Source of the DNA: Sulfolobus sp. A20
GTDB lineage: Archaea; Thermoproteota; Thermoprotei_A; Sulfolobales; Sulfolobaceae
DNA: 64,000 bases
Reading direction: 5' to 3'
NCBI RefSeq assembly: GCF_001719125.1
Contig: NZ_CP017006.1
Location: 2,060,384-2,124,383 of the forward strand
Both the position numbers and the translations under genes were made by a program. Positions 36,925 to 46,835 of the stretch are shown piece by piece. The notes beneath the pieces were generated by a model, which saw only the letters and a list, made by a program, of their open reading frames with translations, was not told where the DNA came from and ran no database searches. How positions within the stretch are numbered: position 1 is the first letter of the stretch; each line of letters begins with the position of its first letter.

Positions 36925-37490
36925 AAAAATTACAACTTTTAATTTCAAAAAATGTAAAGATTGAGTATTTTGGGGTGAATAAGGCAGAGAGAGTTTGTGG
37001 TGTTGACGTAGCCTATAAAAATAACATAGGATATTCAGTTGGGGTAAGCATGAATGTGAAGAGTGGTGAATATTATTATAAATCTTACATTGGAGAAGTT
37101 AGTTTCCCTTATATACCAGGGTTTTTATTCATGAGAGAAGCACCTGTTATGTTGAAAGCCTTAGAAGGGCTTAACTGTGACCTAATCTTAGTTGATGGAC
37201 ATGGATTAGCACATCCAAGAAGAAGTGGTATAGCTTCAGTGATTGGCGTAATCCTAGACTTCCCCACAATAGGTGTAGCTAAGTCTAGATTAATAGGAGA
37301 ATTTGTAGAAGAGAATGGAATAGTTTATGTAGCACATAGGGGCGAAAAGGTTGGGGTCAAATTTGGAAAGTACTACTATAGCCCGGGGAATAAGGTGAGT
37401 TTAGAGGACTGCATTGAACTAGGTAAGGCTGGTTATCCTAAAGTTTTGAAGATAGCAGATATGCTGACTAAGAAACTAAAAAAAGAATAA
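36894..37490 (+). CDS. nfi: Endonuclease V
   Basis: 198 residues from a TTG start. Motifs: CGVDVAY with the first metal Asp, [19 protein letters not shown] (the PYxPxxL wedge plus Glu), [17 protein letters not shown] with the second Asp and His, and GVAKSRLIG. It nicks DNA (or RNA) next to deoxyinosine, repairing deaminated adenine, important at high temperature. It overlaps the PTP gene by 31 nt, so translation is probably coupled. Confidence 0.93.
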   Translation: MVESHLLEFLEKLQLLISKNVKIEYFGVNKAERVCGVDVAYKNNIGYSVGVSMNVKSGEYYYKSYIGEVSFPYIPGFLFMREAPVMLKALEGLNCDLILVDGHGLAHPRRSGIASVIGVILDFPTIGVAKSRLIGEFVEENGIVYVAHRGEKVGVKFGKYYYSPGNKVSLEDCIELGKAGYPKVLKIADMLTKKLKKE

Positions 37491-37516
37491 AAGTGTCTTA
37501 TGCTATATAAAAAACA

Positions 37517-38113
37517 ATGAAAATTGAAGTTCCTAATATACCTATAGAGAAAGAAGTAACTTTGAATCCCATGTCAACAGCTCTGATTATAGTGGATATG
37601 CAAAATGACTTCGTTAGGAAAAATGGAAAACTTTCAGTACCTACTGCTGAAAACACTATACCTTATATAAAGAACCTAATAGATAAGGCGAGGAGTGCTG
37701 GAGCGTTAGTAGTATATACGCAGGATTGGCATATGAAGGATGATCCAGAATTTAAGATCTGGGGAGAGCATGCCTTAGCGGGTACTTGGGGTGCAGAGAT
37801 TGTAGATGAGCTTAAACCAGAAAAGGAGGATTTTATTGTTAAAAAATATAGGTATGATGCATTCTTTGAGACATCACTAGATTACATTTTGAGGGTGAAA
37901 AACATAAAGAATACTATAATTACTGGAACAGTAGCTAATATATGTGTTTTACATACTGCCGGTAGTGCAGCATTAAGGTGGTATAATGTTATTATGCCTA
38001 AGGATAGTATTTCGGCAATAACAGAATTCGACTATTATGCAACACTCAGACAAGTAGACTTTTTATATAAAGGCAAAATAACTACATCAGATAGTATTAA
38101 GTTTGAAAGGTAG
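37517..38113 (+). CDS. pncA: Nicotinamidase / isochorismatase-family hydrolase
   Basis: 198 residues. Catalytic triad positions visible: Asp in LIIVDMQNDFV, Lys in FIVKKYRYDAFFET, Cys in GTVANICVLHTA. The metal-binding site matches nicotinamidase (DWHMKDDPEF, GEHALAGTWGAE), which turns nicotinamide into nicotinate for NAD salvage. Downstream of nfi by 26 nt, with CTTATGC/TATAAA-like AT-rich sequence in the gap. Confidence 0.87.
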   Translation: MKIEVPNIPIEKEVTLNPMSTALIIVDMQNDFVRKNGKLSVPTAENTIPYIKNLIDKARSAGALVVYTQDWHMKDDPEFKIWGEHALAGTWGAEIVDELKPEKEDFIVKKYRYDAFFETSLDYILRVKNIKNTIITGTVANICVLHTAGSAALRWYNVIMPKDSISAITEFDYYATLRQVDFLYKGKITTSDSIKFER

Positions 38114-38125
38114 GTAGATGATAAA

Positions 38126-39100
38126 TTGGATTATTATGCAATAGTTCATAACGATTTTGATGGAACTGCATCTGCTGCTGTATACGCCCGTGCTGTCAAG
38201 TCATTGCCTAAAACGGTTTTTTTCACAGAGCCTAATAAGTTACATTCCTTGCTGAAATCTTTACAGCTTAGAGGAGTTTATAACATTATGATAGCCGATT
38301 TAGGTATTAACGCTAGTACGTTTAATGAGATTGTAAAAGAGCTGAGAAGGTTAATAAGCGAAGGAGCTGAAATCGAATGGTTCGATCATCATGTTTGGAG
38401 AGATGAGTGGAAGGATGAATTGAGGGAAATAGGTGTTACGGTCTATCATGATACTTCGACATGTGGGGCAGGTGTAATATACAAGTATAGAAACAAAGAA
38501 GACGAATTTTCACGAAAGTTAGCATCAGCTGATTGTTCAGTAGACATTTGGCTTCATGACGATCCTATGGGCGAGAAGCTAAGAAGAATAGTGGAGACTA
38601 ATAAAGACTTTTCATGGAAGATCGAGCTAATTAAAACGTTTTATAATGGAGTGCTATGGAATGAAAATTTTGAAAGGATGCTAGAGGATATAGTTTCTAA
38701 GGAAATTGAAGGATATAAAAAATTAATGAAAAACGTGAGATTAATAGAGATAGATGGACATAAGGTGGTAATAGCGTTAAGGTGGAAAGGTCCACCGGAT
38801 ATAAGTTATGCATCCCAATTCTTGATGACTAGATTAAATGCAGAAGTTTTCGTTTCAGCAAATGGTAAAAGTGTATCGTTTAGGAGTAGGGATATTGATG
38901 TCAGACAATTTGCAGTGAAGTTAGGAGGAGGAGGGCATCCATTAGCAGCTGGAGCCCAACTAACAGTACCTATCATTTACAGATTATTAAGAAAAATTGG
39001 AATATCTTCTCCAATGATGAATTGGGTGGTAAAGAAGGTTGAACGTGCTATTATAGACGTTGGTTTTATTAAATATCAAAAAGCTGAGGCTAAGTATTAA
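38126..39100 (+). CDS. DHH-family phosphoesterase
   Basis: 324 residues from a TTG start (a GGTAG precedes it by 9 nt). Motif I HNDFDGTASA, motif II IADLGI, motif III WFDHHVW, and the C-terminal DHHA1 domain with GGGGHPLAAGA. DHH/DHHA1 proteins degrade short oligonucleotides, cyclic dinucleotides or pyrophosphate-like substrates; archaeal members include RecJ-like nucleases. Length and the RSRDIDVRQFAVKLGGGGH pattern fit a nanoRNase/RecJ-like enzyme. Its end overlaps the convergent metallophosphoesterase by 11 nt. Confidence 0.85.
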   Translation: MDYYAIVHNDFDGTASAAVYARAVKSLPKTVFFTEPNKLHSLLKSLQLRGVYNIMIADLGINASTFNEIVKELRRLISEGAEIEWFDHHVWRDEWKDELREIGVTVYHDTSTCGAGVIYKYRNKEDEFSRKLASADCSVDIWLHDDPMGEKLRRIVETNKDFSWKIELIKTFYNGVLWNENFERMLEDIVSKEIEGYKKLMKNVRLIEIDGHKVVIALRWKGPPDISYASQFLMTRLNAEVFVSANGKSVSFRSRDIDVRQFAVKLGGGGHPLAAGAQLTVPIIYRLLRKIGISSPMMNWVVKKVERAIIDVGFIKYQKAEAKY

Positions 39101-39776
39101 TTACTAATATCCTTTTATTAGCCGGTAACGCCACGTTATAAACCTTGACTCCATAAACTACATAAAATGTTCTCTTAGCGTAATGCGCATGTCCATGGAT
39201 AGCTATATTAGGCAAACAATCTACCCTTCCATTTAAGGCTAGTTTTTCTATAATTCTGTACCCTAAATGTGGATAAACGCTTTTTCTCTCACCAAGAACT
39301 GTTTGAAAAGTGCTTGCATAGTGAGTTAGAAGTATCTTTATATCCGAGCTCGAATTACATAACAAATTTTCAAGCTTTTCTAATCTCTTCATATAAAAGT
39401 TTTCATCAATACCGTTCATCATCTGCCATTTAGTTGGTGACTCTAATACTCCTTCACTTCCCACGATTGTTACTTTAATATTACCCACTTCTAAGTCTAT
39501 TCTTTCATCATCTAGCCATATAATATCATTATACTTCTCCTTATAATACATCCTATTCTCGGAATAGTCCTCATTCCCAAATGTAGCTATGACATACCTA
39601 GCCCTATTCTTCAAAGCACTGTAGACTGGGCTAAAATGCTGAAAATAACCCTTTTCTACTAAGTCCCCAGCTAGGATGGCTAAGTCTGCGTTAATATTAC
39701 TAATTTCTCTTAAGGCTAGAAAGAATTCATTAAGATACTTAGGAGAGTGTATATCTGATGTCGAGATAATAAGCAC
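39090..39776 (-). CDS. Calcineurin-like metallophosphoesterase
   Basis: 228 residues from a GTG at 39776, chosen because the first metal motif STSDIHSPKY (D-x-H) should lie within about 15 residues of the start; the open frame extends to 39860 but would run through the divergent gene's start. Other motifs: ILAGDLVEKG (GD), TFGNEDYSENR (GNED, replacing GNHD), LLTHYA, and IHGHAHYAKR. The substrate is unknown. Confidence 0.82.
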   Translation of the reverse strand: MLIISTSDIHSPKYLNEFFLALREISNINADLAILAGDLVEKGYFQHFSPVYSALKNRARYVIATFGNEDYSENRMYYKEKYNDIIWLDDERIDLEVGNIKVTIVGSEGVLESPTKWQMMNGIDENFYMKRLEKLENLLCNSSSDIKILLTHYASTFQTVLGERKSVYPHLGYRIIEKLALNGRVDCLPNIAIHGHAHYAKRTFYVVYGVKVYNVALPANKRILVINT

Positions 39777-39808
39777 ATATATACTTTTGTTTTGATAACT
39801 TATAAAAT
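39777..39808. promoter_or_regulatory. Divergent promoter of the metallophosphoesterase and DUF763 genes
   Basis: 32 nt separate the GTG at 39776 (minus) from the ATG at 39809 (plus). The stretch GATAACTTATAAAAT (39793-39807) is TATA-like on both strands, and its complement TTTTATAAGTT lies about 20-30 nt before the minus start, which supports choosing 39776. Confidence 0.45.
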
Positions 39809-40951
39809 ATGGAAGTAGAAGGAATAGCCGACTTACCATTACATACTGGGCATGTTCCATCTTGGCTTGTTCCCATAATGAAAAGGTTATCTAAGGCTAT
39901 AATTGAGGTAATGTTACTAGAGTGGGGTCCAGAGAAGGTGATAGAGAGGTTTTCAAATCCTTTATGGTTTCAAGGTTTTAACAATGCCATAGGGATGGAT
40001 TGGGACTCTTCTGGTTCTACCACGGTAACTTTAGGAATATTAAAAGATGTTGTTAAGCCTGAAGTCCATGGGTTTGCTATACTAGGCGGTAAGGGTAGTA
40101 ATGCATTGAAAGTTCAAGATGAGATAGATAGATTGCCTTTCGATGTGGATAAGAGTAGGTTAAAGCGTATAAGTAAAATCGTGGCTAAGGTAGATACTAC
40201 TTTAGTTCAAGATGGTCATCAACTTTATCATCACTCTCTTCTGGTTACTGAGAAGGGTAATTGGGGTATAGTTCAACAAGGCATGAATTTGGAAACCAAG
40301 TTTGCTAGAAGATATCATTGGAAAGAAACTGAAAATTTCGTCGTAGAGCCTCATTCAGCAATAGCTGGTGTGAAGAGGGATAATAAAGTAATAAATATTA
40401 TAGAGAGGAACAAGGATAACGTTAGAAAATTGGTATTAGACCTACTGAAGGAGAACCCTAAAAAGATATTATCCTTGTACAAGCAAGCTGAAGCCATGTT
40501 AAAAGGACAGTCCACTCTAGATATGTGGGTTAAGGGTGGTTCGATTTCAATAATTTCTAAAGAGGCTAGGTTGGTATATATGAAACCTGTTGACATTAGT
40601 AAAATACAAGAGGTTCTGAGTAGCATATATGAGGCTAAACCGTTAACGTTTGAGGAAGCTCTAATTAACGGATTAGGTCCTTCTACTGCTAGAGCACTTT
40701 ATCTAATAGCTGATTTAATATACAATGAACCACCCTCTTATAAGGACCCAGTTAATTATCCCTATGATCCTTTCAAGTACGCTTTTGCAGTAGGCGGTAA
40801 AGATGGTATACCTTTTCCAGTGAATAGAAGAGTAGCATGGGAAGTAATTTACACATTAGAAGACTTCATTAGTAAGGCTAAATTAAGTGAGAGCGACAAG
40901 AGATTAGCTTTAAGTAAATTACGTGAACTAGGATCAAGCGAGAGAGCTTAA
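39809..40951 (+). CDS. DUF763 family protein
   Basis: 380 residues matching the DUF763 family of thermophilic archaea and bacteria: GIADLPLHTGHVPSWL, NAIGMDWDSSGSTT, LGGKGSNA, LVQDGHQLYHHSLLV, WGIVQQGMN, ARRYHW, and the C-terminal VGGKDGIPFPVNRR. The conserved His, Asp and Gln residues suggest an enzyme, and a helix-hairpin-helix-like region (NGLGPSTARALYLI) suggests nucleic acid contact. The function of the family is not established. Confidence 0.85.
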   Translation: MEVEGIADLPLHTGHVPSWLVPIMKRLSKAIIEVMLLEWGPEKVIERFSNPLWFQGFNNAIGMDWDSSGSTTVTLGILKDVVKPEVHGFAILGGKGSNALKVQDEIDRLPFDVDKSRLKRISKIVAKVDTTLVQDGHQLYHHSLLVTEKGNWGIVQQGMNLETKFARRYHWKETENFVVEPHSAIAGVKRDNKVINIIERNKDNVRKLVLDLLKENPKKILSLYKQAEAMLKGQSTLDMWVKGGSISIISKEARLVYMKPVDISKIQEVLSSIYEAKPLTFEEALINGLGPSTARALYLIADLIYNEPPSYKDPVNYPYDPFKYAFAVGGKDGIPFPVNRRVAWEVIYTLEDFISKAKLSESDKRLALSKLRELGSSERA

Positions 40952-40981
40952 ATAATAGACAAATCTAAAAGTATATTAATT

Positions 40982-41644
40982 ATGTTTAAGCTAAGGCTTA
41001 ATAATAAAGAGCAGGAAGTTTTTGAAAGATTAACTTATCTAGCTGAGTTCATAGAGGAAGCTGTAAAAATATTAAGTAATGAATTTGAGGCAGTAAAGAA
41101 GGAAAGTTACGAACAATTACCTTCTTACTTAATAAAGATTAAAAGTCTTCATGAAAAAGCTGAAATATTGAGGGAGGAAATATTATCTACCTTATATGGG
41201 GAAGCGTTTTTGCCAGATTTTAAAGAGGCGATGGTGATGTTAACGCAATCACTTTTTAATACGTTAAGTGCAGTAAAGGATGCAGCTAGAGCTCTAGGAT
41301 CAAGGAAGATTGATAAGAAGTGTATTCTCACACTTTACGATACTGTTAATATGTACCTCGCGTTAGTAGCAGAAGCCTCCTCTAGGACGCATGAACTTAC
41401 TAGAAAGATTAGTAATGATATGGAGGGTACTTTAAAGTTAGGTAGAGAAATTCAAGCAATGGAGAGAGAAGGAGATGAGATAAAGGATAACTTACTCCAG
41501 AGGTTATATGAGATAGAAAAGGAAATAGACATTATTAGTATATTGCAGATGAAAGATATAATCTTGTTCATTGATGATATTTTGGATTCTTTAGAAGAAG
41601 CTACTCTAAGTGTAGAAATATTCTACGCTACTTTAAAGTCCTAA
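40982..41644 (+). CDS. PhoU-like protein (DUF47 family)
   Basis: 220 residues, all-helical, with the two repeats of the PhoU fold; E-x-E-x-D-like metal motifs are seen in MEREGDEIKDNLLQRLYEIEK and DDILDSLEEA. DUF47 proteins typically act with PiT phosphate transporters to control phosphate uptake. That fits: the convergent neighbour, overlapping by 12 nt, is a PiT transporter. Confidence 0.88.
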   Translation: MFKLRLNNKEQEVFERLTYLAEFIEEAVKILSNEFEAVKKESYEQLPSYLIKIKSLHEKAEILREEILSTLYGEAFLPDFKEAMVMLTQSLFNTLSAVKDAARALGSRKIDKKCILTLYDTVNMYLALVAEASSRTHELTRKISNDMEGTLKLGREIQAMEREGDEIKDNLLQRLYEIEKEIDIISILQMKDIILFIDDILDSLEEATLSVEIFYATLKS

Positions 41645-42604
41645 AATACTTTTAATTATTCCAAATATTGCTAATGATAATACTATTGCAACTAGTGGTG
41701 AAGTTGTCCAACTTTTTATTATTTGTCTAACTTGTTTTCTAACATCTGAGGTAAAACTCCTAAAACTAAGTCCTATTATTCCTCCCATGATAGTTTGAGT
41801 AATGGAAAGTGGTATTCCGAAAAAAGTGAAGATCTCATTGATTACGTTACTACCTATAATTGCCGATGAAGCCCCCAAATATCCTAACTTAGTTACTCTA
41901 AATCCTACTTTAATTGCTATTCTTCGACTTGATATCACCCCTAAAGAAGCTGACAATCCAAACATGGGTAATATTATATATGTCGGAAAAACTACTAAGG
42001 CTGACGAAACTATGATACCTATTGCGTTAGCTCCTACAACAAATGAGGTAAAGGCTGAGGAAAACATTATAAGGCTCTTATAAATTTTTATCTGTCTTAA
42101 TATCCTATATTCACTTGTCAGCACGTTGCTTAGAACATAATAAAGAAATAAGGAGAATAATATCGCAGAAATGGGTGAGATAGCCCAGGAGAGGACTACT
42201 ATCCAAAACCTAATCCAGTCTAAGTCAAGTAGACTGTGGGATACTAATGTTATTACGGCTAAAGAAGGATAAAAGGTCTGGCTTAAAGATGAAGGAATAC
42301 CAGATTTATTCAGATAATAAAAGGTTATTATTGAAGATGAAAGGGTGGATACAATAGAAATCGTTACGTATAACTGGTTCCCACTTATTAGACCGTAAAC
42401 ACTATGGAGCATCGTTAAGCTTCCAATAACTACCCCTAAGAAAAGAGATATCATGTTAAGTAGATACGCTTGTCTTCTTCTTATTGCATTAGTAGCGAAT
42501 AGAATACCTAAAGAAGTAGCATTATTATTACTCCCAATCAGATATGCAGAAACAACCCCTATTAATAATAAAGCATAATTAACCAGTATTTCTATTGTTA
42601 TCAT
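41633..42604 (-). CDS. pit: Inorganic phosphate transporter, PiT family
   Basis: 323 residues with about ten hydrophobic segments. The duplicated PiT signature is visible as GSNNNATSLG near the N-terminus and FVVGANAIG in the second half. It imports phosphate with a cation gradient across the cytoplasmic membrane. It starts inside the 3' end of an RHH regulator gene (26-nt overlap) and converges on a PhoU-like gene, giving a compact phosphate module. Confidence 0.9.
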   Translation of the reverse strand: MITIEILVNYALLLIGVVSAYLIGSNNNATSLGILFATNAIRRRQAYLLNMISLFLGVVIGSLTMLHSVYGLISGNQLYVTISIVSTLSSSIITFYYLNKSGIPSSLSQTFYPSLAVITLVSHSLLDLDWIRFWIVVLSWAISPISAILFSLFLYYVLSNVLTSEYRILRQIKIYKSLIMFSSAFTSFVVGANAIGIIVSSALVVFPTYIILPMFGLSASLGVISSRRIAIKVGFRVTKLGYLGASSAIIGSNVINEIFTFFGIPLSITQTIMGGIIGLSFRSFTSDVRKQVRQIIKSWTTSPLVAIVLSLAIFGIIKSILGL

Positions 42605-42803
42605 TTTGCTTTAAGAACCTCAAATATTCCAATATTGCGTCCCTAATAAAATCACTCCTACTTGTGTAGCCTAAATCTCTTGCAATACTATCTATCTTAT
42701 TTAAAAACTCGTCCTCCAGTTTAAACGAGATCGTTATTGTACTTGAGATTTCTAATTCAAATGTAGACTCATCTACCTTTCTGAAAGATTGCATACGAAT
42801 CAT
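42579..42803 (-). CDS. Ribbon-helix-helix (CopG/NikR-like) regulator
   Basis: 74 residues. The ribbon ITISFKLEDEFLNKIDSIA is followed by helix-turn-helix GYTSRSDFIRDAILEYLRFL, a classic RHH DNA-binding domain. The start may be the ATG at 42803 or at 42794. It is the first gene of a two-gene operon with the PiT transporter (26-nt overlap), so it probably regulates phosphate uptake or its own operon. Confidence 0.85.
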   Translation of the reverse strand: MIRMQSFRKVDESTFELEISSTITISFKLEDEFLNKIDSIARDLGYTSRSDFIRDAILEYLRFLKQNDNNRNTG

Positions 42804-42928
42804 ACTTTATAGTTATCTTAGATAGATAAACCTTTCGTTTAAAAAGGTACCAGAAAGCTTAAATAATAATACGTTGAGATTGAAAAATTTTTAACGAGGA
42901 CTACTCGCGTATCAAAGGGGTAAAAGTA

Positions 42929-42938
42929 CTTATAAAAG
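42929..42938 (+). promoter_or_regulatory. TATA box of the Hel308 gene
   Basis: ACTTATAAAA is centred about 29 nt before the ATG at 42963, consistent with a leaderless or nearly leaderless transcript. Confidence 0.6.
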
Positions 42939-42962
42939 GTTGCGAAGAAGTATTTTGATTTT

Positions 42963-45098
42963 ATGACAGTAGAGTGGATGCCTGTTAGCGAGTTACCTTT
43001 ACCAAAAGAAGTAATAGAAATCATCTTGAAGAGGGGTATAACCAAACTTAACCCCCCTCAAACTGAGGCTGTAAAGAAGGGACTTTTAGATAATAAAAAA
43101 CTGTTATTAACATCTCCAACCGGGTCTGGTAAGACATTGATTGCTGAACTAGGAATGGTATCTTTCTTATTGAAAAATAAGGGAAAAGCTGTTTATGTAA
43201 CCCCACTTAGAGCGTTAACTAATGAAAAATATTCAACTTTTAAGGATTGGGAGAAATTAGGTTTTAAAGTAGCTATGACATCTGGAGATTATGATACTGA
43301 CGATGCTTGGCTAGAGAATTATGACATAATAGTTACAACGTATGAAAAATTGGACTCCTTGTGGAGACATAGACCTAAATGGCTTAATGACGTAAAATAT
43401 TTCGTATTAGATGAGCTTCACTATTTAAATGACCCTGAGAGAGGACCAGTAGTTGAAAGTGTAGCAATAAGAGCTAAGAAACAAAACTTGTTAGCCTTGA
43501 GCGCTACAATAAGTAACTATAAACAAGTGAGTAATTGGCTAGGAACTGAACCAATAACGGTCAACTGGAGACCAGTACCATTGATAGAAGGGGTTCTTTA
43601 CCCAGATAAGAAAGGATATACAGTATTATTTAAGGATAATTCGACTAGAAAGGTTTATGGGGACGATCCTATTATTGCTTATACACTAGATAGTTTAAAC
43701 AGAAATGGTCAGGTGTTAATATTTAGAAATTCGAGGAGAATTGTAGAAAGCACAGCGATGAAGATAGCTGGCTATATGAACTTCATAACTTTAGATGACA
43801 AAGGAATATCTGAGATAATTACCAAGCTAGAGGAAGTTGAAGATGGAGGAAGTGAAGAGAAAGAGGCTCTCAAAGAATTGATAAATAAAGGAGTTGCATT
43901 TCATCATGCGGGACTATCTAAGGGTCTGAGAGACTTGATAGAAGAGGGATTTAGGCAAAGGAAGATTAAGGTTATTGTGGCTACGCCAACATTAGCTGCT
44001 GGGGTAAATTTGCCAGCTAGAACTGTTATAATAGGGGACATATATAGGTATAACAGAAGGATAGCTGGATTTCAAGAGGAAATACCGGTTATGGAATACA
44101 AACAAATGAGCGGCAGAGCCGGTAGACCAGGTTTTGATGATATCGGGGAAGCAATAATAGTGGTGAGGGATAAGAAGAGTGTGGAGAGAGTATTTGAGAA
44201 ATACATATTCTCAACTGTTGAACCAATTGAGTCTAAATTAGCTAATGAGAGAGCTTTCTATACGTTCTTATTAGGAGTACTTTCTGTCGAAGGTGAGATG
44301 AAATATGATGATTTGGCTAATTATGCATATGAGTCTTTTCTTCCCAGAATTTTAGTAGACACGTATTTTGATAAGGCAGTGAACTGGTTAAACGAACATA
44401 ATTTTATGAGTTTAAGTGATCACGTATTATCCTTAACCGATTTTGGAAAAAGAGTAGCTGACTTATATATAAACCCCTTTACTGCAGATGTAGTGAGGGC
44501 AGGGTTAGAAAAAGCTAAGTCGTCATGTGATATCGCTTATCTCCACTTATTTGCTTTTACTCCAGATGGACCCCTAGTCTCCTTAGGTAGAAATGAGGAA
44601 GAGGAGCTAATAGGTATGATAGAGGATTTAGATTGTGATCTTTTAATAGAGGAGCCTTATGAGGACGAAGAGTACTCATTATATTTAAACGCATTGAAAG
44701 TAGCAATGATTGTGAAGGATTGGATTGATGAGATAGATAATGATGTAATATTAGAAAAGTATGGTATAGGTTCGGGAGATCTAAGAAACATAATTGAGAC
44801 TATGGATTGGCTAACTTATAGTGGTTATCAAATATCGAAGGTCTTAAGGTTGGATGAACATAGTGAGAAGCTAAGAATGTTGAACATGAGAGTTAAAGAT
44901 GGAGTTAAGGAAGATTTATTAGAATTAGTACAAGTGAAGGGCATAGGTAGGAAGAGGGCAAGATTACTCTATAATAATGGAATTAGGGGCTTAGGAGATA
45001 TAGTAATTGAGCCAGATAAAGTGAAGAGTTTACTTGGGGCAAAAATGGGTGAGAAAGTTGTCCAAGAAGCTGCAAGATTACTTAATAGAATTCATTAA
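42963..45098 (+). CDS. hel308: Hel308-type superfamily 2 DNA helicase
   Basis: 711 residues, standard for archaeal Hel308/Hjm. Q-motif NPPQTEAV, Walker [10 protein letters not shown], motif Ib, DELHYL (DExH box), motif III LSATISN, motif IV, motif [12 protein letters not shown], then a winged-helix and ratchet domain and a C-terminal helix-hairpin-helix ([18 protein letters not shown]). A 3'-5' helicase that remodels stalled replication forks. A TATA box lies 29 nt upstream. Confidence 0.95.
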   Translation: MTVEWMPVSELPLPKEVIEIILKRGITKLNPPQTEAVKKGLLDNKKLLLTSPTGSGKTLIAELGMVSFLLKNKGKAVYVTPLRALTNEKYSTFKDWEKLGFKVAMTSGDYDTDDAWLENYDIIVTTYEKLDSLWRHRPKWLNDVKYFVLDELHYLNDPERGPVVESVAIRAKKQNLLALSATISNYKQVSNWLGTEPITVNWRPVPLIEGVLYPDKKGYTVLFKDNSTRKVYGDDPIIAYTLDSLNRNGQVLIFRNSRRIVESTAMKIAGYMNFITLDDKGISEIITKLEEVEDGGSEEKEALKELINKGVAFHHAGLSKGLRDLIEEGFRQRKIKVIVATPTLAAGVNLPARTVIIGDIYRYNRRIAGFQEEIPVMEYKQMSGRAGRPGFDDIGEAIIVVRDKKSVERVFEKYIFSTVEPIESKLANERAFYTFLLGVLSVEGEMKYDDLANYAYESFLPRILVDTYFDKAVNWLNEHNFMSLSDHVLSLTDFGKRVADLYINPFTADVVRAGLEKAKSSCDIAYLHLFAFTPDGPLVSLGRNEEEELIGMIEDLDCDLLIEEPYEDEEYSLYLNALKVAMIVKDWIDEIDNDVILEKYGIGSGDLRNIIETMDWLTYSGYQISKVLRLDEHSEKLRMLNMRVKDGVKEDLLELVQVKGIGRKRARLLYNNGIRGLGDIVIEPDKVKSLLGAKMGEKVVQEAARLLNRIH

Positions 45099-45240
45099 TC
45101 TAGAGAATGGAAAAGAGTTTATAGTTAAAGATGAGGATTGTGAAACTTTAAGGAAATTATTATTAATATTTCTAGCTCTAGGTCAAAAGGAAATTGAATT
45201 TAAAGATTGCTCTCAATTGTCAGTTAAGAAGAGAATCTAA
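45049..45240 (+). CDS. Possible small protein overlapping the hel308 3' end
   Basis: A frame with GTG at 45049 (or TTG at 45034/45058) runs past the helicase stop to 45240, encoding about 63 residues. The part beyond the helicase reads [20 protein letters not shown] then [11 protein letters not shown], an amphipathic, acidic pattern that looks protein-like. No ATG start is available and no family recognised. It may be a genuine translationally coupled gene or a chance frame. Confidence 0.35.
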   Translation: MRKLSKKLQDYLIEFINLENGKEFIVKDEDCETLRKLLLIFLALGQKEIEFKDCSQLSVKKRI

Positions 45241-45248
45241 AAGAAAAA

Positions 45249-46820
45249 TCATAGTGGTATATTTCCATGTTTCTTAGGATATCTGAACTCTCTCTTGTTC
45301 CTCAACATCTCTAATGCCATTGCAATAATCTTTCTCGTATCTTTAGGTTCTATTACATCATCAATTAGTCCTCTCTCCGCAGCCCAGTAGGGATTAGCGA
45401 ATAATTTTCTATACTCACTAATCTTTTGATTCAATAACTCTTGAGGATTATTTGCAGTTTGTAAATCTTTTCTATATAAGATTCTTACGGCACCCTCTGG
45501 TCCAGTGACTGCTATTTCAGCTGTAGGCCAAGCGTATACTAAATCAGCACCTAAGCTCTTGATACTCATTGCTATGTGAGCTCCTCCATAAGATCTCCTC
45601 ACAATTACCGTAATTTTTGGTACAGTAGCTTCAGCGAAGGCATATAACATTTTTGCTCCATGTCTAATTATTCCTTTGTATTCTTGATCAGTTCCAGGTA
45701 CGTACCCTGGAGTGTCGACTAAACTTATTAAAGGAATATTAAATGCATCACAGAATCTGATGAATCTTGAAGCCTTATCAGCAGCATCAACATCTATTGC
45801 TCCTCCGTAATACATAGAATTATTCGCAACTATGCCCACTACATTTCCTGCTATTCTTCCGAACCCAACTGTAATGTTTTGAGCCCATAGTTTATGTACT
45901 TCTAGAAACTCGCCATTATCAACTAAATTGTATATCACGTCTCTCATATCAAATGGTTTAAGTGGGTCGCTAGGTACTATTGATTCAGCACCTTTCATTT
46001 CTCTATCAGCAGGATCCCCAGTGTCCATAAATGGTGGTTCTTCCATGTTATTAGATGGTAGATAGGATAGCAATCTCTTCGTAATGTTTATCGCATCTTG
46101 TTCATTTTCAGCGACGAAGTGAACTACTCCAGACTTCGTAGCATGAACTATCGCTCCTCCTAAATCCTGATAACTAACCTCCTCTCCTATCGAAACTTTC
46201 GTTATCTCTGGTCCAGTTACAAACATGTAATATGCATCTCCCTTTATCATTATTATGAAGTCGGTTAATGCAGGAGAATACACTGCTCCTCCAGCCGAAG
46301 GTCCAGCCATTATCGTTATTTGAGGTATTACGCCAGAAGCCATTACATTCATCTTGAATACTCCACCATAACCTTCCAAGGATAATGCTCCCTCTTGTAT
46401 CCTAGCGCCCCCAGAGTCATTTATGCCTATTACTGGAGCTCCCACCTTTAATGCCATCTCATAGGCTCTAATTATCTTATTGGCATGAGTCTCTCCTAGA
46501 CTTCCTCCTAACACCGTAAAATCTTGTGCATAAGCAAAAGCTGTACGTCCATCTATCTTACCCCATCCAGCTATTACCCCGTCTCCGTAGTATCTATTCT
46601 TGTCTAATCCAAACTCTGTAGATCTAGTTGTCGCAAAAGTCAATATTTCGTTAAATGTACCTTCATCAAATAATAGATTTAATCGCTCTCTAGCTAATAA
46701 CTTACCTTTACTATGTTGGAATTTTATTCTTTCCTCTCCTCCTCCTTTTCTTACCACTTCTTTTAATTGCTTTAGTTCTTCAATTAATTTATCCACAGAT
46801 GGTTTCTCATATAGGGACAT
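45249..46820 (-). CDS. pccB: Acyl-CoA (acetyl/propionyl-CoA) carboxylase, carboxyltransferase subunit
   Basis: 523 residues, crotonase-like carboxyltransferase with both halves fused, as in PccB. Features: KLLARERLNLLFDEGTF, FTVLGGSLGETHANKI, oxyanion-hole regions SGGARIQEGA and AGPSAGGAVYSPAL, and VDTPGYVPGTDQE with RRSYGGAHIAM. In Sulfolobales the enzyme carboxylates both acetyl-CoA and propionyl-CoA in the 3-hydroxypropionate/4-hydroxybutyrate cycle. Last gene of the accC-accB-pccB operon. Confidence 0.95.
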   Translation of the reverse strand: MSLYEKPSVDKLIEELKQLKEVVRKGGGEERIKFQHSKGKLLARERLNLLFDEGTFNEILTFATTRSTEFGLDKNRYYGDGVIAGWGKIDGRTAFAYAQDFTVLGGSLGETHANKIIRAYEMALKVGAPVIGINDSGGARIQEGALSLEGYGGVFKMNVMASGVIPQITIMAGPSAGGAVYSPALTDFIIMIKGDAYYMFVTGPEITKVSIGEEVSYQDLGGAIVHATKSGVVHFVAENEQDAINITKRLLSYLPSNNMEEPPFMDTGDPADREMKGAESIVPSDPLKPFDMRDVIYNLVDNGEFLEVHKLWAQNITVGFGRIAGNVVGIVANNSMYYGGAIDVDAADKASRFIRFCDAFNIPLISLVDTPGYVPGTDQEYKGIIRHGAKMLYAFAEATVPKITVIVRRSYGGAHIAMSIKSLGADLVYAWPTAEIAVTGPEGAVRILYRKDLQTANNPQELLNQKISEYRKLFANPYWAAERGLIDDVIEPKDTRKIIAMALEMLRNKREFRYPKKHGNIPL

Positions 46821-46835
46821 ATCTTATCACCTTAA

